Positions 17,399 to 27,824 of a stretch of DNA of 48,487 nucleotides are shown here, piece after piece; the first letter of the stretch is position 1, and every line of letters begins with the position of its first letter. Made by a program: the position numbers and the translations under genes. Source of the DNA: Alphaproteobacteria bacterium (GTDB lineage Bacteria > Pseudomonadota > Alphaproteobacteria > Rhizobiales > JAKIUO01); NCBI GenBank assembly GCA_024279115.1, contig JAJRRW010000117.1, positions 1 through 48,487 on the forward strand. The letters are read 5' to 3'. Under the pieces are notes generated by a model. That model saw only the letters and a program-made list of their open reading frames with translations, did not search any database and was not told where the DNA came from.

Positions 17399-17413
17399 TT
17401 AACAAGCGGTTAA
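17399..17413. promoter_or_regulatory. CtrA-type box upstream of parB
   Basis: TTAA-CAAGCGG-TTAA exactly matches the TTAA-N7-TTAA consensus of the cell-cycle regulator CtrA. It starts 6 bp after the parA stop and ends 46 bp before the parB start. Confidence 0.5.
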
Positions 17414-17459
17414 CCAGTATGTTGTCAAAATGAATAAGCGGTAAACAGGGAAAAAAACG

Positions 17460-18380
17460 ATGGCAACGTCAGACAATAAATCGAGGCTCGGCAGGGGATT
17501 GGCATCCTTGATAGGTGATACAACAGGTATGATACCGACCGCCCAGCCGGTGACGATTGTCGATAATAATCCGGTTGTCGGTCTGCGTGAAGAAGGCCAC
17601 AAACTCACTCCCATTGATATGGTGCATGCCAGCCCGTTCAATCCGCGCAAATCATTTTCCCCCGTTGAACTTGATGAATTGGCAAGTTCCATTAACCAAC
17701 GAGGCATTGTGCAACCGCTGATCGTGCGGCCAGCCCCTGATGGCAATGGCTATGAATTGGTGGCAGGGGAGCGACGTTGGCGCGCGGCACAACAAGCCGG
17801 GGTGCATCAAGTCCCCATTCTTGTTCGCGAGCTTTCAGATAAAGAAGTTCTGGAACTGGCGATTATCGAAAATGTTCAACGCTCCGATCTCAATGCGATT
17901 GAAGAAGCTTTTGGGTATCGCGATCTCGTCGATCAGTTTGGTTATAATCAAGAAGAGCTGGCGAAAATCATCGGCAAGAGCCGCTCACATCTGACCAATA
18001 CGCTGCGGCTTTTGAAACTGCCTGATACAGTACAGACGCTGGTGCGCGAAGGGGCGATTAGTGCCGGCCATGGCCGCGCTCTGATTGGCTATGTCGACGC
18101 CGAAAAACTGGCCAGACTGATTGTCGAAAAAGGATTGAGTGTGCGTCAGGTCGAGGCCATGGTGCAAGAAACCGCACACAAGGCTGGCAATGATGATGAT
18201 ATCATGACTGAATTTGATGCCGACACGCTGGCGGTTCAAAAAGAGCTGGCCGATATATTGGGTCTTGCTGTCAATATCCGCAAAGGCAATGGTCAGAGCG
18301 GCGAAATCAGGGTGAAATATAAAACCCTTGATCAGTTTGACGATCTCTATCTTCGATTGACCAAGAAATATTCAAACTAG
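17460..18380 (+). CDS. parB: Chromosome partitioning protein ParB
   Basis: A 306-residue CTP-dependent DNA clamp that loads at parS. It starts with RLGRGLASLIGD, followed by the N-terminal CTPase/ParB domain with NPRKSF and GERRWRAAQQAG, then the central helix-turn-helix (LAKIIGKSRSHLTNTLRLLKLP) that reads parS, and a C-terminal dimerisation domain ending KYKTLDQFDDLYLRL. All parts are intact. The 67-bp gap before it holds a CtrA-type box, so separate regulation from parA is possible. The following 151 bp to holA shows nothing notable. Confidence 0.96.
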   Translation: MATSDNKSRLGRGLASLIGDTTGMIPTAQPVTIVDNNPVVGLREEGHKLTPIDMVHASPFNPRKSFSPVELDELASSINQRGIVQPLIVRPAPDGNGYELVAGERRWRAAQQAGVHQVPILVRELSDKEVLELAIIENVQRSDLNAIEEAFGYRDLVDQFGYNQEELAKIIGKSRSHLTNTLRLLKLPDTVQTLVREGAISAGHGRALIGYVDAEKLARLIVEKGLSVRQVEAMVQETAHKAGNDDDIMTEFDADTLAVQKELADILGLAVNIRKGNGQSGEIRVKYKTLDQFDDLYLRLTKKYSN

Positions 18381-18531
18381 GCGGTTTGCCCTCATTCGGG
18401 CTCAAAATCAGCTGCGCTTGTCTGGGACGTGCAATCGTTCAAACCGGGATGCCACAAATCCGCCGGTTAGAATGATTGCGAGAGAACGCACGGTGTTCTA
18501 GTCTATGACCTTGTTAGCACGCGCTGACAAA

Positions 18532-19554
18532 TCAGCGCCCGCCCGCCATTTTCGATAATATCAAAATCATGCGCTCTGTTGACATACGCTCGAAAGCGGA
18601 TTGCAAGCGGGTGCGGGCGACGGTTTCCTGAACCAGGAAAATGGCTTTTTTCAAAACGGGTAATTTTAGTTTCATGACCTGCTGAACCATCGCATCGCGC
18701 TGTTTGAAATGAACAGGGGGGCGCAGCGAATTGACGGCCTCACTTGCCTGGCGGCCAGCCTCGATCATGGCGCTCAATTTGTATAGACGGGCGAGATGGC
18801 GACCAAGCAGGGTGGTGAGACCCGCATTTGTCATTCCAGATGCCAACAGGCGATCGAGTTTGGATAAGGCGGCAGCGCCTTGGCCGGTCATGATGAGGCT
18901 GATCAGTTGATCATAAGCAAGCTGTGAGCTATCACCAATAATGGCTTCAATATCTTGCACATCTATTTGCGGTTTATCATGGGCATAAAGAGCCAGTTTG
19001 ATGAGTTCCTGGCGGGAAATACCGCGATCCGAGCCAAGGCTGACGGTCAGCAGGTTGCGCGCCGCCGATGAAATATTGATGCCCTTGTCGGTCAGCTCTT
19101 CGTGGATCAGCCCGGCAATATCGCGAGCTTCGTCGGGATAGCAGGGGAGGGCTGCGGCATTTTTGGATTTCTCGAACAGCTTGCGCATGGCAGAAGATGG
19201 TTTCAGATTGCCAGCTTCCAAAATGAGCAGGTTTTGCGGTTTGAGCTCGATCAGTTCCTTCATGAGATCTGGTTTGATGCGATTACTTAGGGCCAGTCGG
19301 ATAGCCGAAAATCCGCCAAACATCGAGACAGAGCGCACTTCTATGGCGATAATATCGGGGTTATCGGCAATTGAGCGATCATCAATCTGAATGATTTCCC
19401 CACCGTCGCCATGCTTGGCCGACCAGTTTTCGGCCAATATTGCTGCGGTCTCGTTGATGCGCCCTTCATCACTGCCATAGATTAAATAAGCATGTGTGCT
19501 TTTTTGAGGATCTTTGATAACTTTGTCGGCCTGATGGGATTTGATCGCGACCAT
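18532..19554 (-). CDS. holA: DNA polymerase III delta subunit
   Basis: A 340-residue clamp-loader subunit that opens the beta clamp. It has the family shape: an N-terminal AAA+-like domain beginning YLIYGSDEGRINETA, the middle segment AEILRS-like with AIRLALSNRIKPD, and the C-terminal collar domain ending near FERMSTERMILILSKMAGG. Length is normal. It is the third gene of a minus-strand run leuS - lptE - holA and starts 11 bp after lptE ends, so cotranscription is very likely. It is convergent with parB. Confidence 0.92.
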   Translation of the reverse strand: MVAIKSHQADKVIKDPQKSTHAYLIYGSDEGRINETAAILAENWSAKHGDGGEIIQIDDRSIADNPDIIAIEVRSVSMFGGFSAIRLALSNRIKPDLMKELIELKPQNLLILEAGNLKPSSAMRKLFEKSKNAAALPCYPDEARDIAGLIHEELTDKGINISSAARNLLTVSLGSDRGISRQELIKLALYAHDKPQIDVQDIEAIIGDSSQLAYDQLISLIMTGQGAAALSKLDRLLASGMTNAGLTTLLGRHLARLYKLSAMIEAGRQASEAVNSLRPPVHFKQRDAMVQQVMKLKLPVLKKAIFLVQETVARTRLQSAFERMSTERMILILSKMAGGR

Positions 19555-19565
19555 GGATCGAGGAC

Positions 19566-20099
19566 CTAGCGATTGCTGGAAATATAAGCAGCAATTCTGG
19601 TGTTGATGTCTTTGGCAATATCTTTGGCGGCGCGGTTTTTGGCATCGCGTTCGGCCCGGATATTGGAATAGGTGGATTTATGCTTGTCAAAGGCGGCCCG
19701 GGCGTGACTACGACCCTTGGTCAGTTCCGTTTTACCGCTGATGTCGCGAAGTGTAAATGTGGCATCAAGAGAATAAATCTGCCCCGCCGCATCATCGGTT
19801 CGTTTAAAGAGAACGCCAAGCACAGATTCGCGGTAGGCAATTTCAAGCTTGTATTTTGGTTGGCTTGCCTGTTTGCCACCGGTGAACAGGAAAATCAATT
19901 CATTGCGTATTTTCTGGCCAACACGTCCAGGTAGTTCATTGACCTCAATGGCAGAAAGTTCGCTTACGGTCTGATACCCCATGCTGGTTTCACCATACAT
20001 GGGACGACAAGCACCCAGTAAAAGCGCAAATAGGAGGATTGTACCTATTGGTTTGATATGTTTCAAAGTGCTCATTACGGCAATCTGCTTTCTGGCCAT
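19566..20099 (-). CDS. lptE: LPS-assembly lipoprotein LptE
   Basis: A 177-residue outer-membrane lipoprotein that plugs the LptD barrel for LPS export. A signal peptide ends in the lipobox LLLGAC (cysteine 31 from this start, 23 from the ATG at 20075); the conserved YRESVLGVLFKRTDDAA-like region and charged C-terminal helix follow. Two starts are possible: 20099 has GGGGAA about nine bases upstream, while 20075 gives a more usual signal peptide. Position between leuS and holA is standard for Gram-negative bacteria and supports the call. Confidence 0.87.
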   Translation of the reverse strand: MARKQIAVMSTLKHIKPIGTILLFALLLGACRPMYGETSMGYQTVSELSAIEVNELPGRVGQKIRNELIFLFTGGKQASQPKYKLEIAYRESVLGVLFKRTDDAAGQIYSLDATFTLRDISGKTELTKGRSHARAAFDKHKSTYSNIRAERDAKNRAAKDIAKDINTRIAAYISSNR

Positions 20100-20128
20100 A
20101 AAACCAATTCCCCAAAAGTAAAGACGGT

Positions 20129-20142
20129 AGGGAGTACTCCCT
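20129..20142. repeat. 14-bp perfect palindrome in the leuS-lptE gap
   Basis: AGGGAGTACTCCCT, followed on the + strand by a pyrimidine-rich run to about 20170. It lies in the 212-bp gap between leuS and lptE. It is not a terminator for the minus-strand operon, because no U tract follows in that direction. Role unknown. Confidence 0.4.
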
Positions 20143-20224
20143 TGCCGCTTTTCTTTCTTTTTTTCATCTAGGGTCTTTCCGTTTCAGGTTGACAAAATGA
20201 AAACCCCTAGCTCTTTGTTTTATC

Positions 20225-20268
20225 GTGCTTCTTATCGGAAAACCGGTACCCACTTTTCTCGGAAGCAC
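20225..20268. repeat. RIME/Bru-RS-like palindromic element
   Basis: GTGCTT at 20225-20230 pairs with AAGCAC at 20263-20268, around an inner CGGAAAACCGGTACCCAC and TTTTCTCGG. It then runs into TCTAG. The CGGAAAACCGG-CCCACTTTTC core resembles dispersed palindromes of Rhizobium/Brucella relatives (RIME, Bru-RS), from memory. It lies just beyond the leuS stop in the minus-strand operon. Confidence 0.6.
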
Positions 20269-20311
20269 TCTAGATCCCCATCAGCTTATATGCTCAAGAG
20301 ATCAATTCTTG

Positions 20312-22918
<2,607 letters not shown>

Positions 22919-23049
22919 GATGTTCATTTCCTGTTGTTTTTTATCTGTGCGCCATCAAGGACAAAAAAGCCTTGCGGGTCAAGAGAGAGCACGTCAAAAA
23001 TACGAAAGTTAAAATCGCCGAGGTTGAGTTTGGTGCAAGGTCGCTAGAA

Positions 23050-23160
23050 TGTCCTACGCGGACAGCGCTGGGGGCCAGCCCCCAAGACCCCATCACTTTA
23101 AATGGGTCCAAGGGATCATCCCTTGGTGCCTGCTGCATAAGCTGCCCGACCGGCGAGGTC
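23050..23160. repeat. Structured repeat pair, copies B1 and B2, head to head
   Basis: B1 reads forward: hairpin 1 GTCCTACGCGGAC 23051-23063, hairpin 2 TGGGGGCCAGCCCCCA 23069-23084, then ACCCCAT. B2 reads in reverse: hairpin 2 CCAAGGGATCATCCCTTGG 23108-23126 and the end box CCGGCGAGGTC 23150-23160. The pair sits between the divergent leuS and yggS genes, unlike the other copies, which follow stop codons. Confidence 0.7.
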
Positions 23161-23176
23161 ATTTGAGAGGTATTCG

Positions 23177-23833
23177 ATGAGCCACGGACTTGAAAATGTA
23201 AGAGAACAGATGCGCCAGACCTGCAAGGAAGCAGGGCGCTCTGAACGCGATGTCGAGTTGATTGCCGTTAGCAAGCGCTTTGATCGTGATGCGATTTTGC
23301 CCATGCTTGAAGCTGGGCAGCGTTTGTTTGGTGAAAACCGTGTGCAGGAAGCGCAGGGAAAATGGCCCTCGTTGCGTGCTCAATATAGTGATATTGAACT
23401 GCATTTGATTGGCCCGCTGCAATCGAACAAGGCGGCGGACGCGGTTGCCTTGTTTGATGCCATTCATACGGTAGACCGCGAAAAAATCGCCCGGGCGCTC
23501 AAAAAGGAGATCGACAAGCAGGGCAGGCAGGTGGAACTGCTGATTCAGGTCAATACGGGGCAGGAAGCTCAAAAAGCTGGTATTGACCCTTTGGAGACAA
23601 AGGATTTCGCGCATTTTTGCCGTGATGAGTTGGGGCTTGGGGTCACAGGCCTCATGTGTATTCCACCGGTTGACGAGGAAGCGGCCCTGCATTTTGCGCT
23701 GCTCAAAAAAATCGCTGATGAGTTGGGCTTGGCCAAAACATCCATGGGCATGAGCGCCGATTTTGATACCGCGATTGCTCTTGGTGCTAGTTATATCCGT
23801 GTTGGATCGGCGATTTTTGGGGCGCGAACATGA
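23177..23833 (+). CDS. yggS: YggS family PLP-binding protein (PLP homeostasis)
   Basis: A 218-residue protein with the alanine racemase N-terminal barrel fold that binds pyridoxal phosphate (YggS/PROSC/PLPBP). The PLP lysine is Lys33 in ELIAVSKRF; FGENRVQEAQGKW, HLIGPLQSNKA and the phosphate-binding SMGMSADFDTAIALGASYIRVGSAIFG segment match the family. GAGAGG precedes the ATG. The gene is flanked by inverted copies of the structured repeat (B2 upstream, C downstream), and copy C starts at its stop codon. Confidence 0.94.
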   Translation: MSHGLENVREQMRQTCKEAGRSERDVELIAVSKRFDRDAILPMLEAGQRLFGENRVQEAQGKWPSLRAQYSDIELHLIGPLQSNKAADAVALFDAIHTVDREKIARALKKEIDKQGRQVELLIQVNTGQEAQKAGIDPLETKDFAHFCRDELGLGVTGLMCIPPVDEEAALHFALLKKIADELGLAKTSMGMSADFDTAIALGASYIRVGSAIFGART

Positions 23834-23834
23834 T

Positions 23835-23892
23835 GACCTCGCCGGTCGGGGCATCCTGCGCGGATGGCGTTGGGGACAAGTCCCCAAACCCC
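23835..23892 (+). repeat. Gene-end structured repeat, copy C
   Basis: Begins two bases after the yggS stop with GACCTCGCCGG (23835-23845), then hairpin 1 ATCCTGCGCGGAT 23853-23865, hairpin 2 TTGGGGACAAGTCCCCAA 23870-23887, and ACCCCA. Hairpin 1 has A-T where other copies have G-C pairs, so pairing is conserved. Confidence 0.75.
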
Positions 23893-23966
23893 AATGGTTG
23901 GAGAATATTGAGCCACTTTTGGCATTTAACTATAGGATAAATCGTATTTGCTGAAATATCGCCATG

Positions 23967-24014
23967 CTTCCCAACTACCCTTCCCCTTAAATTAGGGGAA
24001 GGGTAGTTGGGAAG
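23967..24014. repeat. Perfect 21-bp hairpin between yggS and yqaA
   Basis: CTTCCCAACTACCCTTCCCCT at 23967-23987 is perfectly complementary to 23994-24014, with the loop TAAATT. It sits midway between inverted repeat copies C and D in the gap between two convergent genes. No U tract follows on either strand. It may be a bidirectional terminator, a MITE remnant or a processed RNA hairpin. Confidence 0.85.
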
Positions 24015-24048
24015 TGCCGCGTTTTAACCTAATAATTTATATTTTGAT

Positions 24049-24101
24049 CCAAGGGATAATCCGTTGGTGCCAGCTGCATAAGCTGCCGGACCGGCGAGGT
24101 C
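24049..24101 (-). repeat. Gene-end structured repeat, copy D
   Basis: In reverse orientation, directly behind the yqaA stop: GACCTCGCCGG (24091-24101 on the minus strand), hairpin CAGC 24071-24074 with GCTG 24082-24085, and hairpin 2 CCAAGGGATAATCCGTTGG 24049-24067 with one mismatch. Confidence 0.7.
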
Positions 24102-24102
24102 A

Positions 24103-24519
24103 CTAAACCGCCCAACCGATAAACACATAGCGGGCGGCTTTGCCGATCGTCACCAGAATTAAAAATGGCACCAGACGCACGGATAAGGCTCCCGCGACAA
24201 AGGTCAAGGGATCGCCGATAAGTGGCACCCACGCGAAAAGTAGCGACCAGATGCCGTATTTTTGAAACCGGTTTGAGGCCTTTTCTATTTGTGCCGAGCT
24301 GAACGGGAACCATTTTTTGTCGCGCCAGTGAAGCAGATAGCCGCCCAGCACCCAGTTCACCAGCGCCCCCAGCACATTGCCAAGGGTGGCGACAAAAACC
24401 AGTGCTGGTATGGAGATCTCTCCAGATTTCAACGCTGCGATCAGCATGATTTCGGAGGAGAAGGGCAGAATGGTTGCCGCCAGAAAGGCACCAAAAAACA
24501 GCGAGAGCAGGGTGGTCAT
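24103..24519 (-). CDS. yqaA: YqaA family membrane protein (VTT/DedA-like)
   Basis: A 138-residue integral membrane protein of the YqaA group, related to DedA/SNARE-associated (VTT) proteins. Matches to E. coli YqaA include the N-terminal hydrophobic helix ending PFSSEIMLIAALKSG, VFVATLGNVLGALVNWVLG, and FAWVPLIGDPLTFVAGAL with GKAARY near the end. Three to four membrane helices are likely. The ATG at 24519 is preferred over an in-frame TTG two codons upstream. DedA-like proteins act in lipid scrambling or recycling; the role of YqaA itself is not established. It is convergent with yggS. Confidence 0.88.
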   Translation of the reverse strand: MTTLLSLFFGAFLAATILPFSSEIMLIAALKSGEISIPALVFVATLGNVLGALVNWVLGGYLLHWRDKKWFPFSSAQIEKASNRFQKYGIWSLLFAWVPLIGDPLTFVAGALSVRLVPFLILVTIGKAARYVFIGWAV

Positions 24520-24616
24520 GGGCAAGGATACTTTTTGCGGGTTGTTGTTGCCGCTGATTTGTAGCTGACGTTTCTTTTGCCGTCACCCCGGTGCCAATTC
24601 ACAAGAGTAGTTTTTC

Positions 24617-26272
24617 TCAAGCCGTTTCAACCATGACTATTTTGGCCTCTTCGCGAGGTAAAAAACTTTTGGCGTCGGCCATATCATAAGCCTTCATGAA
24701 GAACGGCAGGGCGTCTCCGTGCAATATTGCCCCTGGAATAATGGGGGGAAAAAGATCGGCGAGGGATTCTACCTTGTCGCGGGCCGTGCGCACCGCAAAA
24801 TGATCTCTGGTAAATTGCGCGGGATGTTCAAGGCTGGCGGCGGCTACCAGTTCGGCCAGCGCTTTGACGGTTGCTGTTTGATAATTGGCCACCCGTTTTG
24901 ATTTGCGTTCGACAACGATGGCGCGCGCCCGGGTCGGATCTTGTGTGGCGACGCCGACGGGACATTCATCGGTATGGCAATGTTGCGATTGGATACAGCC
25001 AAGCGCAAACATGAAGGCGCGCGCCGAGTTACACCAGTCCGCGCCAAGTGCCATGGCTCGTGCCATATCAAAACCAGAAGCGATTTTGCCGCTGGCACCA
25101 AGCTTGATATGGTCGCGCAGATCAAGACCGATCAACATATTATGCACATAGGACAGTCCTTCGCGCATGGGCATGCCCATATGGTCGGTAAATTCGAGCG
25201 GCGCGGCACCGGTTCCCCCTTCGGCGCCATCAATGACAATAAAATCAGGGGTGACGCCGGTTTCGATCATCGCCTTGCAAATGGCGGCAAATTCCCAGGG
25301 GTGGCCAATACATAATTTGAAGCCAATAGGTTTGCCTTTGCTAAGGGTTCGTAAATCCGAAATGAATTTGATCAGCTCCAGCGGGGTGGAAAAAGCGGAA
25401 TGATAGGCGGGGGAAACGCAGTCTTTGTCGCGCGATATACCTCTGGCCTCGGCAATTTCCTGGGTGATCTTGGCTTTGGGCAAGACGCCCCCATGGCCGG
25501 GTTTGGCCCCTTGAGACAGTTTGATTTCGATCATTTTAACCTGATCAAGAGCGGCGGTTTTTGTGAACCGTTCGGTTGAAAAATTGCCGTCTCCATCATT
25601 ACAGCCAAAATATCCAGAGCCGATTTCCCAGATCAGATCACCGCCATGTTTTTCGTGATATTTGCTAACGCCCCCTTCGCCGGTATCTTGAGCAAATTTG
25701 CCAATTTTGGCCCCCTCATTGAGGGCCATGATGGCATTGGCGCTCAAGGAGCCAAAGCTCATGGCCGAAATATTGAGGATAGAGGCGCTATAGGGCTGCT
25801 TGCAATACGGTCCGCCGACGGTGATGCGAAAAGGTTTTTTGGTAACCGGCATTGGAACCATGGAATGATTGAGCCATTCATAGCCTTCTTTATAGACATC
25901 ATATTGGGTGCCAAAGGGGCGCTTATCGAGTTGATTTTTAGCGCGCTGATAGACGATGGATCTTTTGTCACGACCAAAGGGCGTGCCTTCCTTGTCGCCT
26001 TCGATAAAATATTGCCTGATTTCAGGTCTGATGTCTTCGAGTAAAAACCGGATATGAGCGGCGATCGGATAATTGCGCAAAATGCTGCGACCGGACTGGG
26101 TATAATCGCGCAGCCCAACCACGCTAAGAGCAAGGGTCAATATGGCAGGTATGCCAAGAGCAAATTTCCAGTCCGGGTAAATAATAGCCAGGCCAAATAA
26201 CAAGATTGTCAATAAAACGCAGAGTGTCCAAACAATATACTGGCGCTTAAACGGGTATAAAAGGTAAGACAT
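24617..26272 (-). CDS. FMN-binding glutamate synthase-like protein
   Basis: A 551-residue membrane-anchored protein similar to the FMN/synthase domain of glutamate synthase (GltB2 type). Two hydrophobic helices near the N-terminus (IVWTLCVLLTILLFGLAII and ALGIPAILTLALSVVGL) precede the TIM barrel, with KIEIKLSQGAKPGHGG-type residues, IVIDGAEGGTGAAP and a cluster resembling the 3Fe-4S ligands, CIQSQHCHTDECPVG. The amidotransferase domain of true GltB is absent, so it may use ammonia or another substrate. The ATG at 26272 is preferred over an upstream TTG. A perfect CtrA-type box lies 61-75 bp upstream. Confidence 0.85.
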   Translation of the reverse strand: MSYLLYPFKRQYIVWTLCVLLTILLFGLAIIYPDWKFALGIPAILTLALSVVGLRDYTQSGRSILRNYPIAAHIRFLLEDIRPEIRQYFIEGDKEGTPFGRDKRSIVYQRAKNQLDKRPFGTQYDVYKEGYEWLNHSMVPMPVTKKPFRITVGGPYCKQPYSASILNISAMSFGSLSANAIMALNEGAKIGKFAQDTGEGGVSKYHEKHGGDLIWEIGSGYFGCNDGDGNFSTERFTKTAALDQVKMIEIKLSQGAKPGHGGVLPKAKITQEIAEARGISRDKDCVSPAYHSAFSTPLELIKFISDLRTLSKGKPIGFKLCIGHPWEFAAICKAMIETGVTPDFIVIDGAEGGTGAAPLEFTDHMGMPMREGLSYVHNMLIGLDLRDHIKLGASGKIASGFDMARAMALGADWCNSARAFMFALGCIQSQHCHTDECPVGVATQDPTRARAIVVERKSKRVANYQTATVKALAELVAAASLEHPAQFTRDHFAVRTARDKVESLADLFPPIIPGAILHGDALPFFMKAYDMADAKSFLPREEAKIVMVETA

Positions 26273-26332
26273 ATCTGGTCGCCCCAATCATTGTTGTTTT
26301 ATTTGGCTAACCCCATAGCAGTGTATCTATCT

Positions 26333-26347
26333 TTAACAATTCCTTAA
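26333..26347. promoter_or_regulatory. CtrA-type box upstream of the glutamate synthase-like gene
   Basis: TTAA-CAATTCC-TTAA is an exact TTAA-N7-TTAA match in the intergenic region, ending 61 bp before the gene start on the minus strand. The rest of 26273-26456 is AT-rich and otherwise featureless. Confidence 0.5.
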
Positions 26348-26456
26348 CATTGGTAAACAAGTTAATATATTTTTTGATTTGAGCATCAGTATTCATTTTT
26401 TGACGCTGCGGGTTCAGCGCTGAAGCTATAGGGATAGATCTACTGACAGGGGTTTA

Positions 26457-26912
26457 TCAGTTTTTGTCTTCAGGCAAATCGGGGAGGGGGGCGATGTCGA
26501 TGCCATCTTCCACCAGTTCATTGACTTCATCTTGTGTGGCTTTGCCATATATATTATGTGGTTCGACTTCTTTGAAGTGAATTTTGCGGGCTTCAGAGGC
26601 GAATTTTTCTCCCACATTGTCGGCGTGTTTTTGCACGTGATCGCGTATTTTACGAGCCAGTTCAACAGCCTCTCGCTGCAGTTTTTGCAAATTCTTATCG
26701 GCGCTCTTGGCGATGGGTTGATGGTCTTGAGAGGGTTTGTTGGCGCGGCGGCTGCTGACTTGCGGGCTCATGAGTGCTTTGCGTATATTTTGTGAGCCGC
26801 AATGAGGACATTCAATGAGTGCCGCCTTTTGCAATCGCTCAAAGGCCGAGGAATGATCGAACCAGCTGTCGAACTCGTGATCTTGATCGCATAAGAGAGC
26901 GTAACGGATCAT
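26457..26912 (-). CDS. DUF1178 family protein
   Basis: A 151-residue protein of the alphaproteobacterial DUF1178 family, function unknown. The N-terminus MIRYALLCDQDHEFDSWF and a CPHCGS zinc-ribbon-like pair are diagnostic, although only one CxxC is obvious. The middle is charged and helical and the C-terminus acidic. Its start overlaps the stop of the nitrilase-family gene upstream by four bases (ATGA), so the two are translationally coupled; this pairing is common in Alphaproteobacteria. Confidence 0.9.
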   Translation of the reverse strand: MIRYALLCDQDHEFDSWFDHSSAFERLQKAALIECPHCGSQNIRKALMSPQVSSRRANKPSQDHQPIAKSADKNLQKLQREAVELARKIRDHVQKHADNVGEKFASEARKIHFKEVEPHNIYGKATQDEVNELVEDGIDIAPLPDLPEDKN

Positions 26913-27802
26913 TTTGTGTCCTTTGATTGTGACGCGGGGGAGGGGGCCTCAAATGCAAAGGGGCGATCATGGCCAAGGGCCGGGATGGCGTTGCGGGCTT
27001 TTGCCACAAGCGTGAGATCAATATCGGCGCAGATGGTCTGCGGGTCGTCCCCGTCAGCTTGCGCGATGACCTCGCCCCACGGCGAGATGATTGCGCTGTG
27101 ACCATAGGTGGCGCGGCCGTTTTCATGAACACCGCCCTGGGCAGCCGCCAAAATAAAACAACCGGTTTCGATGGCTCTGGCGCGCAATAAAACCTGCCAA
27201 TGCGCCTTGCCGGTCTGCGCGGTAAAGGCGGCGGGGACACCAATTAATTGTGCCCCGGCTTTTGCCAGGGCGCGGTAAAGAGCGGCAAAGCGCAGATCAT
27301 AACAGATGGACAAGCCAATTTTCGGCGCTGGCGTCAGACCAACGGGAAGGTCCGCGACGACGCTTTTGTGACCAGCAATATAATGCTTTGATTCCCGGTA
27401 GCTTTCGCCTCCCGACAAATCCACATCAAACAGATGGATTTTATCGTAATGGGCGATGATGTCCCCTGTGGGCGAGATCAGACAAGAGCGATTGACCAGG
27501 CGCTGATCGTCGTCAAGGCGAATGGCAACAGACCCAATATGCAAACAGACTTGCAGCTCGCGGGCCAGGGCTTGAAAGGTGCGAACAACAGTGCTGTCGT
27601 TAAAGTTTTCAGCGGCGCGCCGGGTCCTCTTTGGATCCAGTTCCAGTAAAACAGTATTTTCCGGGGTCTGGATATAGGAGGCCCCCCGACTGGCCGCTTC
27701 ACGGATCAGCTGCTCTGCATCGCGCAGATTATCGAGGATCTTGCGGCCCGAGCACATCTGCACCAGGGCAGCTCGAAAAGGCTGTTGCTGATTGTCGCTC
27801 AT
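26909..27802 (-). CDS. Carbon-nitrogen hydrolase (Nit-type amidase)
   Basis: A 297-residue nitrilase-superfamily amidase. The catalytic triad Glu49 (QTPENTVLLE), Lys121 (HYDKIHLFDVDL) and Cys167 (GLSICYDLRF) is intact and typical of the Nit1/Nit2 branch, whose known members deaminate oxidised glutathione or omega-amides. The ATG at 27802 gives MSDNQQQPFRAALVQM; a longer frame lacks similarity. It overlaps DUF1178 by four bases and lies one gene from glutaredoxin, fitting a thiol-related or repair role, which is inference. Confidence 0.9.
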   Translation of the reverse strand: MSDNQQQPFRAALVQMCSGRKILDNLRDAEQLIREAASRGASYIQTPENTVLLELDPKRTRRAAENFNDSTVVRTFQALARELQVCLHIGSVAIRLDDDQRLVNRSCLISPTGDIIAHYDKIHLFDVDLSGGESYRESKHYIAGHKSVVADLPVGLTPAPKIGLSICYDLRFAALYRALAKAGAQLIGVPAAFTAQTGKAHWQVLLRARAIETGCFILAAAQGGVHENGRATYGHSAIISPWGEVIAQADGDDPQTICADIDLTLVAKARNAIPALGHDRPFAFEAPSPASQSKDTK

Positions 27803-27824
27803 TTCTATCGGGGCCGGTCTGGCC

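Noticed and set aside
23159-23887. 242-codon ORF antisense to yggS
   Set aside because: It overlaps yggS completely and runs through repeat copies; no coding features.
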